Of a stretch of 64,000 nucleotides of DNA, positions 1 to 7,578 are shown in pieces. Made by a program: the position numbers and the translations under genes. Below the pieces are notes generated by a model. The model ran no database searches and was not told the DNA's origin. It was given only the letters and a program-made list of their open reading frames with translations. Every line of letters begins with the position of its first letter. Position 1 is the stretch's first letter. This DNA comes from Ferrimonas aestuarii. GTDB taxonomy: Bacteria; Pseudomonadota; Gammaproteobacteria; Enterobacterales; Shewanellaceae. Where the stretch lies: contig NZ_SWCJ01000011.1 of NCBI RefSeq assembly GCF_005116665.1, positions 62,001 through 126,000 of the forward strand, given 5' to 3'.

Positions 1-444
1 GACCGTTTCGTTTCCGAAAAGCCGGGCAAGTTCAAGCATATGCAGGAAGTGGATCTGCTGCTGACCAATAAGACCGACCTTGGCTTTAAAGCGATCGTTA
101 ACGACAGTTACTGGGGCGTGCTGTATCACAATGAGCTGTTCAAAGAGGTCCGTGTTGGCCAACGCGTCAAAGGCTTCATCAAGCGAGTTCGCGAAGATGG
201 CGGCATCGACCTCACCCTGAATCCGCCAGCACACAAGCAGGTGGATGAACTGGGACAAAAAATTCTGGCGCACCTAGAGCGCAATGATGGCTTTAGCCCC
301 CTTGGGGACAAAGCGGATCCTGAGGTGATCAAACGCATCTTCCGCGTCAGCAAGAAGGTCTACAAGCGCACCCTCGGGGATCTGTTTAAGAGTGGCCGCA
401 TCCAGATCGATCCGGACGGCATCCGCCTTAAAGGAGGCAACTAA
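1..444 (+). CDS. S1 RNA-binding protein, CvfB/YitL family (5' truncated by window)
   Basis: The reading frame is open from base 1, so the N-terminal part lies outside the window and only the last 147 residues are seen. The visible part has an S1/OB-like segment (GFKAIVNDSYWGVLYHNELF, then RVGQRVKGFIKRVREDGGID) followed by a C-terminal winged-helix-like segment ending in SGRIQIDPDGIRL. That order is typical of the CvfB/YitL family, RNA-binding regulators with tandem S1 domains and a C-terminal winged helix. The specific role in this organism is unknown. The stop codon overlaps the start of the next gene by one base, so the two are probably cotranscribed. An internal ATG at 40 is unlikely to be the true start, because conserved S1 sequence would be cut. 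Confidence 0.8.
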   Translation, partial: DRFVSEKPGKFKHMQEVDLLLTNKTDLGFKAIVNDSYWGVLYHNELFKEVRVGQRVKGFIKRVREDGGIDLTLNPPAHKQVDELGQKILAHLERNDGFSPLGDKADPEVIKRIFRVSKKVYKRTLGDLFKSGRIQIDPDGIRLKGGN

Positions 445-683
445 TGGCACTGACCATCAGCTACACCTTTAAAGGCAAACAGAAGACCATCGGCTACGCC
501 AACGATAAATTCCACGATGCCTTTGAGGCGGTCGCTGCCGCCGAAGGGATCGATACCAGCGACTACCTTGCGATGGAACAAGCGGTGAAGATGTCGACCC
601 GAGACAAAAAAACTCACCGTAACTTTCGCGACAATTACATTAAGCAGAAAGGCTTCAGCAACATCACCGTCGTTCGCGACTGA
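444..683 (+). CDS. DUF2960 family small protein
   Basis: A 79-residue cytosolic protein with many charged residues, no signal peptide and no membrane segment. It begins MALTISYTFKGKQKTIGY and contains FEAVAAAEGIDTSDYLAMEQ and a C-terminal KGFSNITVVRD. I recognise this pattern as DUF2960, a family of unknown function found mainly in Vibrio, Shewanella and relatives; the assignment is from memory of the family. A good ribosome site (AAAGGAGG) lies inside the end of the upstream S1-protein gene, and the start overlaps that gene's stop (TAATG). The pair therefore looks translationally coupled and ends at the terminator at 701-727. Confidence 0.75.
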   Translation: MALTISYTFKGKQKTIGYANDKFHDAFEAVAAAEGIDTSDYLAMEQAVKMSTRDKKTHRNFRDNYIKQKGFSNITVVRD

Positions 684-700
684 GGCAAAAGACCATCACA

Positions 701-727
701 AAAAAGGAGCCTTTGGCTCCTTTTTAT
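701..727 (+). terminator. Rho-independent terminator after the DUF2960 gene
   Basis: The stem AAAAAGGAGCC / GGCTCCTTTTT has a 3-nt TTT loop and runs into a T-tract. The A-tract on the other side lets it also stop the converging regulator gene that ends at 736. Confidence 0.9.
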
Positions 728-735
728 TGATTTAT

Positions 736-2037
736 TTACAGTTTTAGCTCAGCTCTGGTCGCCCACACCATGGTATCTCCCCACAGTGGTAAGCTCCAGA
801 CTCCGCTGGCCTCATCCTGCTGCAGTTGATGCAGCACCAATTGCTTCTGCGACAGTACCGCTTTCTGCAGTTCTCGATAGATCACTGCCATCTCCTCGGT
901 CAGCACTCCGGGTCGATTGAACTGCTGATTGTCCACATCCACCTGAAAGCGTCTCACTAGGCGGCCATCTACCTGAGAGTCGAAAGCATTAAAAGAGCCA
1001 GAAAACTCATATCTCATGCTGGTCTGCCAATTCACCGCATCCGTAAAGCAGGCCGCCACAATCAACTTGCCACGGTGTTCAGACTCAAACACCAACGAGA
1101 ACCGCATGTCACTGCGAACCACATTGTCACTGTCGCCATAGTAGTAGACGTCGGCGCGGTAAACCTCTTCTGTCAGGCCATCGGCAGGGCCTTCAAACCG
1201 GTCCAGTAAAATTTTGTTGTAGGTAACCTGCTCCATACGCAATTTAGTGCGCTGTAGCCAAGAGAGATCCAATTGGGGCTCAGTTCGATGGCGTTTTACC
1301 AGATTCAATGGAATGCGATCTTTGCAATCGCCTTGGTAATCCATGCACAGCGCGATGGAGTCGAAGTCGTTACTCTGTTTGATGAAACTGCGCTGCTGAT
1401 TGGCCTTAGGCATCATCTGGTCAACGTGATTCCAGTTGGCCACAAACTGCTGCGCTCCCACCGGCTCAATGCCTTGGTCTACGTCAAACACCACTTGATG
1501 AGCGAGGTTGGTGTTGTGCCCAACCTGAATCGGCTCCACCATGACTTCGGCCACTTTCGGGGCATCCAACATCTGTAAACGCTGCTTCACTCTGGCTAGC
1601 CAACCACTGCTGTGCAGCAACACCAAGGTGACGAACACTAAAGGCAGCGTTGCCCACATGCCAAACCGACGCCAATTGACGGCTTTTCGCTTAATCACTG
1701 GTGAAGTCATCACACTCGCCGATTTGTCGTCGGGCGCACACTCATGGCTACACAGACAATAACCGTGGCGAGGGATGGTCTTGAGCTCAAGATCTTGGTG
1801 GGTTTGCAGTTTACGCCTTAGGGTGCTGATGCACTGGGTCAATGACGACTGCGCCACCACTCGGCCGGGCCAGCCCGCTTGGGTTAGTGTGTCTTTATCG
1901 ACCACCTCTCCCCAATTCAGGTACAGCGACTTTAGAATCTCCAGTTCGGCAAAGGACAAGGGGTGAGCAGAACCATCTCGAGCATCAATCAACTCTCGCC
2001 GTGCTTCATCGATTCGCAAATTTTGAGATAGCTGCAT
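736..2037 (-). CDS. ToxR/CadC-like membrane-anchored transcriptional regulator
   Basis: A 433-residue protein. Residues about 1-100 form an OmpR/PhoB-type winged helix (LSFAELEILKSLYLNWGEVV, then SSLTQCISTLRRKL and TIPRHGYCL). A single transmembrane helix follows at about 127-146 (WATLPLVFVTLVLLHSSGW), then a C-terminal periplasmic domain of about 285 residues that I do not recognise. This is the layout of ToxR, CadC and TcpP, which sense outside the inner membrane and bind DNA inside. I chose the ATG at 2037 because GGAGG lies 4 nt upstream; a longer frame starting at 2085 would add a hydrophobic stretch before the DNA-binding domain. The gene lies downstream of the cytochrome gene on the same strand but behind a terminator. 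A link between the two is possible but not shown. Confidence 0.85.
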   Translation of the reverse strand: MQLSQNLRIDEARRELIDARDGSAHPLSFAELEILKSLYLNWGEVVDKDTLTQAGWPGRVVAQSSLTQCISTLRRKLQTHQDLELKTIPRHGYCLCSHECAPDDKSASVMTSPVIKRKAVNWRRFGMWATLPLVFVTLVLLHSSGWLARVKQRLQMLDAPKVAEVMVEPIQVGHNTNLAHQVVFDVDQGIEPVGAQQFVANWNHVDQMMPKANQQRSFIKQSNDFDSIALCMDYQGDCKDRIPLNLVKRHRTEPQLDLSWLQRTKLRMEQVTYNKILLDRFEGPADGLTEEVYRADVYYYGDSDNVVRSDMRFSLVFESEHRGKLIVAACFTDAVNWQTSMRYEFSGSFNAFDSQVDGRLVRRFQVDVDNQQFNRPGVLTEEMAVIYRELQKAVLSQKQLVLHQLQQDEASGVWSLPLWGDTMVWATRAELKL

Positions 2038-2140
2038 CCGTCCTCCATATGCCGGTGACTGTAAAAGGTAAAGAATGAAGATCATACTGACAGCGAATAA
2101 GGTTTTGCATGACCAAGCTCCCGAATCCCTGAAACCTTAT

Positions 2141-2172
2141 AAAAAAACCTCGGATGATGAGGCCGAGGTTTG
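2141..2172 (-). terminator. Rho-independent terminator of the cytochrome gene
   Basis: The arms AAACCTCGG (2145-2153) and CCGAGGTTT (2163-2171) enclose a 9-nt loop. Read on the minus strand, the stem is followed by a run of T (the A-run at 2141-2147). It separates the cytochrome gene from the regulator gene. Confidence 0.85.
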
Positions 2173-2226
2173 ATTTTTGCTTTTGTGCAGGGGGCGAAGC
2201 GCATCACGCGCTCCGCCACAGCTAGG

Positions 2227-4593
2227 TTACTTCAGCCCGTGAACCTGTTTGAGGTTGTCCAGGTTATGACACACTGAACAGGACTCTTCACCGTTGTACT
2301 CACCCTCAGTCACACCGAACTGAGCCCCATTTTGCTTCATGTGGGCCACCACTTCGGCTCGTACCTGACGGCGGTCTTCACCGGTTTGTGGTGCCCGTTT
2401 ACCATGGCAGCTCAAACACACGGCAGCCGTTGGCGATACAAAGGCATCGGCCTTGGCATCAATGGCAAAACGCTTGTTACCACTGACGTCTTTCGGGTCC
2501 GCCGGATCCAGACCGTCATAGGTGTCCATGTAGTCCAAGTCCAGTGCCAGCGGCTTGCGGCCCACTAGGTATTTCGCATCAAAGCTGTCCCCTTCGTGAC
2601 ACTTAACGCAGTTGGCCAGATCCGCGGAATACTCCACGTTTCGAACCCAACCTTCGCCACCTTGGTTAGCACGGTTGTTGGCGTGCATGGCGTGGATCCA
2701 TACCTTGTGATCCGGGTGACTCATGGTCAGCTGTTCGATGTAATCCGCATCCCCTTGCTTGGTATGAGAATCACGAATCACCTGAGTTGGCGGGTTGTTG
2801 GCATTGTGGCAAGCCACACACTCTTCCGCAGCATTAGAGGCGGTGGTCCAGTCACGCTCACCGCGAGGAGTGATGCTCTTCATCATCAACTGCTCATCCA
2901 GTTGGCCGTCGCCATCGCTATCGATGGAGCCAGACGCACAGGTGGTGCCGAAGAAGTCGGTCTTGGTCACTGGGTGACAAGAACGGCAGTTCAAGGTCAT
3001 CTGCGCCATGCCATCGCTGTCACGCTCGGTCATGCCGTGGCAGGAGCCACATTTCTCATTGGTCACTACCTGACGGCGAGGACGCTGCTCCAGCATGCCT
3101 TGCTTATCGAAGAAGTGCAGCCAGTTGTAACCGGCGGCACCTTGGCCCCAGACGCTGGAGGTTTCTGAGCAAGACTCGATGTTTTCACCGGCAGCATCCA
3201 TGCAGAACCAGATGCGAGGGGTAACCATGCCATAGGAGTCGTTCAGATCACCGTCAAAGCGGTCCTGCAGATCGAATGGACCGATCTCATAGGTGGATTT
3301 GCCGTTGGCATAGTTAAGCAGTACCGGTTTGGCCACGTAATCGGAGTCTACAGTCTCCTCTTTATTGGTGAACACACGCAGAATCTTACCGCGCTCCATG
3401 CCCATGTCCTGACCACCCCAGTTGATGTAGAACTCGGAGTAGTAGAAGAAGTCCGCCTTATCCAGCTGCAGATTCAGGGACTGGCCGTCTTTATCCAGAA
3501 TGTCTACGGTCAACTGAACGTAACCGGTGGTGTCGGTATCTCGGCCAGAGTCGATGTTTTCCTGTGCTTGTGGGGCGTCCACCATCTTGGCGTCAACCAC
3601 GGTCAGGTGCAGATTCTCGCGGCGAGAAGTCTGTCCTTGATAGGTCGACAGGTGCTTCATCTCAATCTCGGATTCACTGTGACACAGAGCGCAGGTGCTG
3701 TTGTCTTCTCGAGGGCCACCAACGTGGTTGGCACCGGTTTCGAAGTTGACGTCTTGGTGACACACTGAACAGGTCTCGGCCGTCGGCACCGCTTTCCAGT
3801 TGCCGAAATCTTGAGCCACTCCAGTATCTTGGTGGCAGTTGTCACAGCCTCCCACGGGCGCGGAGATCTCGCCAATGTGAACTTGGTGGGCCAACACTGG
3901 GAACACCGCCTCGCCGCTTACCTTGTTATCGGCGTGACACGCGACACAGGTTTCCACCTCGGTGTACTTACCGCCGTGGAACGCCAGATCGTCATGACAG
4001 CTAACGCAGTTCTCTTCCGTCACCACATTTTTGCTGTACTCCAGTTCGGCACCATCCAGGCGAAAATCATGAATGGCATTGTCATAAGGTACTTCCGAAA
4101 CGCCAACCGATTCACCACCAGTACGAACCACTAAGCGCAGGGTCTTGCTGTCGGTCAGTTCAAAGGCCTCAACCGAAGAGAGATCCTTGTCGAACTTATA
4201 GCGGTAGCTGCCATCTTTATTGTCAATCAACTCACCACAACCGGAGTATTTCGACGCTGGGCAAGATTCTGAACTCAGCAGCTTCCAACTGTTGGCATCG
4301 CCTTCTCGCCCTTGCTCTAAGCCAGCAACAATAAAGCCAAACTTATCCAATCCAGCAACCGCCAGATCCTCTTCATTAGTTACGCGGAACGTTAAACTGG
4401 AATCGGCACCCACCTCAATCTGTTCAACTTCCACATTCAGTTCACTTGCACTGCTGGCCAGCACCGGAGGCGTGATTCCCGGTTTACCGGGTTCTCCAGG
4501 GGCGCCATCATCACCGTCGGAACACGCCGACAACGTTGTCGCGAGCACCGTCGCCAGCATCGCTATTTTGTAGTTTTGATTCATCATCATCAT
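2227..4593 (-). CDS. Outer-membrane multihaem c-type cytochrome lipoprotein, MtrC/OmcA/UndA family, 11 haem motifs
   Basis: A 788-residue lipoprotein with a signal peptide and lipobox LSAC (Cys24), followed by a short collagen-like linker (GAPGEPGKPG). There are eleven CXXCH motifs, with first cysteines at about 196, 216, 250, 275 and 301, then 515, 536, 592, 662, 726 and 772. Five plus six haems around a beta-rich middle is the layout known for UndA, whereas MtrC, MtrF and OmcA carry ten. Non-haem cysteine pairs lie at 111/119 and 464/475, and an EF-hand-like acidic loop lies at about 558-567. Such proteins sit on the cell surface and pass electrons to metals, flavins or other extracellular acceptors. 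No mtrA/mtrB-type partner is in the window. Four consecutive ATG codons begin the frame after an AAGGGA ribosome site, so the exact start may be 3-9 nt later. Confidence 0.93.
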   Translation of the reverse strand: MMMMNQNYKIAMLATVLATTLSACSDGDDGAPGEPGKPGITPPVLASSASELNVEVEQIEVGADSSLTFRVTNEEDLAVAGLDKFGFIVAGLEQGREGDANSWKLLSSESCPASKYSGCGELIDNKDGSYRYKFDKDLSSVEAFELTDSKTLRLVVRTGGESVGVSEVPYDNAIHDFRLDGAELEYSKNVVTEENCVSCHDDLAFHGGKYTEVETCVACHADNKVSGEAVFPVLAHQVHIGEISAPVGGCDNCHQDTGVAQDFGNWKAVPTAETCSVCHQDVNFETGANHVGGPREDNSTCALCHSESEIEMKHLSTYQGQTSRRENLHLTVVDAKMVDAPQAQENIDSGRDTDTTGYVQLTVDILDKDGQSLNLQLDKADFFYYSEFYINWGGQDMGMERGKILRVFTNKEETVDSDYVAKPVLLNYANGKSTYEIGPFDLQDRFDGDLNDSYGMVTPRIWFCMDAAGENIESCSETSSVWGQGAAGYNWLHFFDKQGMLEQRPRRQVVTNEKCGSCHGMTERDSDGMAQMTLNCRSCHPVTKTDFFGTTCASGSIDSDGDGQLDEQLMMKSITPRGERDWTTASNAAEECVACHNANNPPTQVIRDSHTKQGDADYIEQLTMSHPDHKVWIHAMHANNRANQGGEGWVRNVEYSADLANCVKCHEGDSFDAKYLVGRKPLALDLDYMDTYDGLDPADPKDVSGNKRFAIDAKADAFVSPTAAVCLSCHGKRAPQTGEDRRQVRAEVVAHMKQNGAQFGVTEGEYNGEESCSVCHNLDNLKQVHGLK

Positions 4594-4607
4594 TTCCCTT
4601 CAATCAG

Positions 4608-4890
4608 GTTTGATTGGGCCCTAAATTGGGCAAGGGAGATGCTAGCGATTGCACTACTCTGGCTCTGTGACCAACTCAATTGCAAAATGACGCAAAAACA
4701 AAACTGTGAGTCAGCCATATTGAACACCGAACAAATGAAGCCAACTTGTAAACAGATCTAATCCAGCCCGTTCCCCACTGGTTACAACCTTGAATTTTCA
4801 CCCCTATTTTGGGTGATTTGGGACACAGTTTGGGCTCCCAAAAGTTGCCAGAATTGGGATAATTTTAAAAATGCAGTGAAGAGTTCCCAA
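4608..4890. repeat. Cluster of short TTGGG repeats (possible operator array)
   Basis: WTTGGG occurs at 4613, 4625, 4808, 4817, 4829 and 4853, with CCCAA (opposite orientation) at 4838 and 4886. The copies at 4808, 4817 and 4829 are 9 and 12 bp apart, close to one helical turn. Fewer than one copy of TTGGG/CCCAA is expected by chance in a region of this length. The binding protein is unknown. Confidence 0.4.
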
Positions 4891-4895
4891 AGACA

Positions 4896-4914
4896 GAGTT
4901 AACGGGTTTAACTC
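4896..4914. repeat. Inverted repeat GAGTTAA-N5-TTAACTC
   Basis: A perfect 7-bp inverted repeat with a 5-nt spacer, about 35 bp before the -10-like element of the PHA block. It resembles an operator half-site pair; no T-tract follows, so it is not a terminator. Confidence 0.4.
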
Positions 4915-4944
4915 ATTAAATTTGCCGACAATTTCAGCAAGGTT

Positions 4945-4953
4945 TGCTATATT
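4945..4953 (+). promoter_or_regulatory. Putative extended -10 promoter of the 94-aa/PHA block
   Basis: TGCTATATT fits an extended -10 (TGnTATAAT-like), 34 bp before the ATG at 4988. No well-placed -35 is visible; the nearest TTGCCG is 20 bp away. Confidence 0.35.
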
Positions 4954-4987
4954 GCTCAGCGGGTATTTCCACCAATGAGGATGTGTA

Positions 4988-5272
4988 ATGACAGTCTCGA
5001 TGAACAGCAGCGCCTACAACCAATACTCAGCGCCACAAAGCAAAACCAGTTACAGTTACACGCCCCCTCAAGATCAGCAGCAACAAGCCGCTCAATCTCA
5101 AGGGGAAGCTAAGGCTAAGCCGGAAGTCTCCGCCACGGAAAGCTTCACCTATGGCGTTCTTGGCATGGATCATCCCAGTCAGGTTCAAGAGATCGACGAC
5201 GACACCTACACCGCAGGTCAGGTTGCCAAAGCCGCCTTGTCCATCGGTGGGTTGCTGCTCGCCGTTGTGTGA
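4988..5272 (+). CDS. Small Gln-rich protein of unknown function upstream of the PHA operon
   Basis: A 94-residue protein that I cannot assign to a family. The first half is polar and low complexity (Ser/Tyr/Gln-rich, with a QQQQ run). The middle holds SFTYGVLGMDHP and an acidic EIDDDTY segment, and the last 20 residues are hydrophobic (AALSIGGLLLAVV), enough for a membrane or granule anchor. There is no N-terminal signal peptide. GAGGA lies 6 nt before the ATG. It precedes the phasin gene on the same strand with a 112-bp gap, so cotranscription is possible. A role in granule biology is only inferred from position. Confidence 0.65.
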   Translation: MTVSMNSSAYNQYSAPQSKTSYSYTPPQDQQQQAAQSQGEAKAKPEVSATESFTYGVLGMDHPSQVQEIDDDTYTAGQVAKAALSIGGLLLAVV

Positions 5273-5384
5273 ATCAACTTCACGAACCTGTAGAGAAACC
5301 GTCACTTAGCCCTCACCAAACTGTCACCGCACTGTCAATTGCCCTATCTACATTGAGGCTCTACCCAATCAAAGGAGAGCCATC

Positions 5385-5711
5385 ATGTATATGGACATGC
5401 TCAAGCAGCTACAGCAACAAAGCCAAGCCTTTCAAGCCCCTGTTACCCAATTCAACCAACTGATGGCAGAAAACTATCAGCGTGTATCTCGTCTGCAATT
5501 GGATGCTGCCCAACACTACGGTGAGCTTGGCATCGACCAGGTAAAATCCGCCTCTGAAGTTACCGATCTCCCTAGCATGATGGCCTTTACCAGCAAACAG
5601 ATGCAGCTAATGAATGAGATCTCAAGCCGCGTAATGCAGGACATGCAGGCACTCAATGAGATCGGTCAGGAGTTCAAAACCTCCGTCGACAAGATGACTC
5701 GCCCCGCCTAA
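5385..5711 (+). CDS. phaP: Phasin family protein
   Basis: A 108-residue, entirely helical and amphipathic protein (YMDMLKQLQQQSQAFQAPV; ENYQRVSRLQLDAAQHYGEL; MNEISSRVMQDMQALNEIGQ) of the phasin type. Phasins coat polyhydroxyalkanoate granules and affect granule size and synthase activity. It has a strong ribosome site (AAAGGAGA) and lies directly before the PHA synthase gene, the same relation as phaP-phaC in Aeromonas caviae. The gap to phaC is 91 bp and contains a weak hairpin around GCCATCATGGC, which could tune relative expression. Confidence 0.88.
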   Translation: MYMDMLKQLQQQSQAFQAPVTQFNQLMAENYQRVSRLQLDAAQHYGELGIDQVKSASEVTDLPSMMAFTSKQMQLMNEISSRVMQDMQALNEIGQEFKTSVDKMTRPA

Positions 5712-5802
5712 GTCATCAGCAATAACGCCGCTTAGCCTATCTGCAGCGCTGAGCGGCCCTCTCCCTTGCCATCATGGCAGACCGGCCGAACAGGAGCCCA
5801 AG

Positions 5803-7578
5803 ATGTTCCACCAACATCAGCAGTGGTTTAACTTTGCCCAGCAGTGTCAGCAGCAGCTGTGGCAACGCTTAAGCACCCCCTCCCTGAGCCATCAAGCGGT
5901 ACAACAAGATTGGTATCAGCAATGGCTAACGCTGTGGCAGTCCCCACAACAAGATCCCGCAGAGCAACTGCAGTGGCAACTAGAGTGTTGGCAACAACAG
6001 CTGCAACTGCTTGGAGAGCTGACTCTGGGCACAACTTCAGAAACTCAGTTAGATCCCTGTCTGAGTGAACCAGAAAAGGGAGATCGCCGCTTCAATAGCC
6101 CTCTTTGGCAACAATCGCCTTGGTTCGATTACATCAAACGCAGCTATCTACTGACTCAACGCCAGATACTTAGCGCCATTGAGCAGCACCCGCAACTCGA
6201 CCAGCCTCAGCGACAGCGGCTGAAGTTCATCGCTCGGCAGATGCTCAGCGCCCTAGCACCCACCAATTTCATTGCCACTAACCCTGAGCTCCTGAAATTG
6301 ACGGAAGAGTCCGGGGGCCAAAACCTGATAGATGGCCTTAAGCTGCTGCAGCAGGATCTGATTCGCAGTGGTGACCAATTAAATATCGCCATGAACGACA
6401 ACCAAGCGTTCACCCTAGGTAAGGAGTTAGCGGCAACCCCGGGCTCGGTGGTATTTGAAAATGAGCTCCTGCAGCTGATCCAATACGCCCCTTCTACAGA
6501 CAAGGTGTACAAGCGGCCAGTATTGATGGTGCCAGCGTTCATCAATAAGTACTACATTCTGGATCTTAGCCGCAAAAACTCACTGGTAAGCCAGTTGGTG
6601 GCTCAAGGCCATACGGTGTTTATGATCTCTTGGGTGAACCCTGATCAGAGCCATCAACAGTTGGATTTTGACCACTACGTCACCGACGGCGTCATGGCCG
6701 CATTGCACGCCATTGAAACCCTGACTGGTGAGAAAGAGGTTAATGGCGTTGGTTATTGCATTGGCGGCACCTTGCTGGCGACAACCATGGCCTACATGAG
6801 CGCCAAGCGCCTGAAAAAACGCATTGTCTCCGCCAGTTTGTTTACCACCTTGCTGGATTTTTCCGAGCCTGGAGACATCGGCCACTTTATCAACGAGCAC
6901 AGCGTTGCTGCCATTGAAGCGCAAAATCAACAACTGGGGCTCATGGACGGTCGCCAACTGGCGGTCAGCTTTGCTCTGCTCAGAGAGAACCAGCTCTACT
7001 GGAACTACTTTGTCGAAGGTTACCTGAAAGGCAACAGCCCCATGGCCTTCGATCTATTGCACTGGAATGGTGACAGCACCAATGTCACCGGCCCTTGTCA
7101 CACAAGCTTGGTGAAGCGGATGTACTGGCAAAACCAGCTGGTCCAAAAAGGGACGTTTCATGTCCACGATACCGCCATCGACCTCGCCAAAGTCACCAGC
7201 CCAAGTTTCGCCGTCGCCACCCAAGAGGATCACATCGCCCTGTGGCAAAGCTGCTACGCCAGTCAACAAGCTTTGGGTGGTGAAAAAACCTTTATCTTAG
7301 GTGAGTCAGGCCACGTGGCTGGCATCATCAATCCCATTGGAGGTAAGTACGGCCACTATCAAGGACAACAGATGCAAACCAGCGACGACTGGCTTAAAGC
7401 CGCCACCCGCTCCGATGAATCTTGGTGGCAAACCTGGCAGCTGTGGCTCGTGGCTCAAAACCCAAAGACTCAGGTCGACGCACGCCCAGTGACACTGGAG
7501 ATTGAGCCAGCACCGGGACGTTACGTGCAGCGACGCCTAGATCAACCGTCTCCCCAGGAGGCAAGCCATGACGCTTAA
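5803..7578 (+). CDS. phaC: Polyhydroxyalkanoate synthase, class I type
   Basis: A 591-residue alpha/beta-hydrolase-fold enzyme that polymerises (R)-3-hydroxyacyl-CoA into PHA. The lipase-like box GYCIGG carries the nucleophile Cys319; Asp476 (in TQEDHIALW) and His504 (in GESGHVAGI) complete the expected triad. Length and motifs match class I synthases that act alone, without PhaE or PhaR. The N-terminal 80 residues are unusually rich in Gln and Trp. AGGAG lies 7 nt upstream of the ATG. The end overlaps the next gene by 11 bp, indicating translational coupling. Confidence 0.96.
   Translation: MFHQHQQWFNFAQQCQQQLWQRLSTPSLSHQAVQQDWYQQWLTLWQSPQQDPAEQLQWQLECWQQQLQLLGELTLGTTSETQLDPCLSEPEKGDRRFNSPLWQQSPWFDYIKRSYLLTQRQILSAIEQHPQLDQPQRQRLKFIARQMLSALAPTNFIATNPELLKLTEESGGQNLIDGLKLLQQDLIRSGDQLNIAMNDNQAFTLGKELAATPGSVVFENELLQLIQYAPSTDKVYKRPVLMVPAFINKYYILDLSRKNSLVSQLVAQGHTVFMISWVNPDQSHQQLDFDHYVTDGVMAALHAIETLTGEKEVNGVGYCIGGTLLATTMAYMSAKRLKKRIVSASLFTTLLDFSEPGDIGHFINEHSVAAIEAQNQQLGLMDGRQLAVSFALLRENQLYWNYFVEGYLKGNSPMAFDLLHWNGDSTNVTGPCHTSLVKRMYWQNQLVQKGTFHVHDTAIDLAKVTSPSFAVATQEDHIALWQSCYASQQALGGEKTFILGESGHVAGIINPIGGKYGHYQGQQMQTSDDWLKAATRSDESWWQTWQLWLVAQNPKTQVDARPVTLEIEPAPGRYVQRRLDQPSPQEASHDA

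Larger units (their letters stand above)
4594..4987. other. 394-bp intergenic region between the divergent cytochrome and PHA genes
   Basis: I see no credible gene here. The region must hold the cytochrome promoter (minus strand) and the promoter of the 94-aa/PHA block (plus strand). It carries eight TTGGG/CCCAA pentamers, an inverted repeat at 4896-4914, a TCCCAA...TTGGGA pair at 4836-4859 and a TATATT -10-like element at 4948-4953. A short open frame at 4576-4761 overlaps the cytochrome start on the other strand and has no protein-like composition. Confidence 0.7.

Noticed and set aside
2596..3168. A 190-codon plus-strand open frame
   Set aside because: It is antisense to the cytochrome gene; the haem-motif frame is clearly the coding one.
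4576..4761. A possible 61-aa gene in front of the PHA block
   Set aside because: It begins inside the cytochrome start region with His codons from the repeated ATG tract of the other strand, and has no coding character.
5712..5802. A regulatory RNA between phaP and phaC
   Set aside because: Only a small GCC-AT-GGC hairpin is present; there is no promoter or terminator signal.
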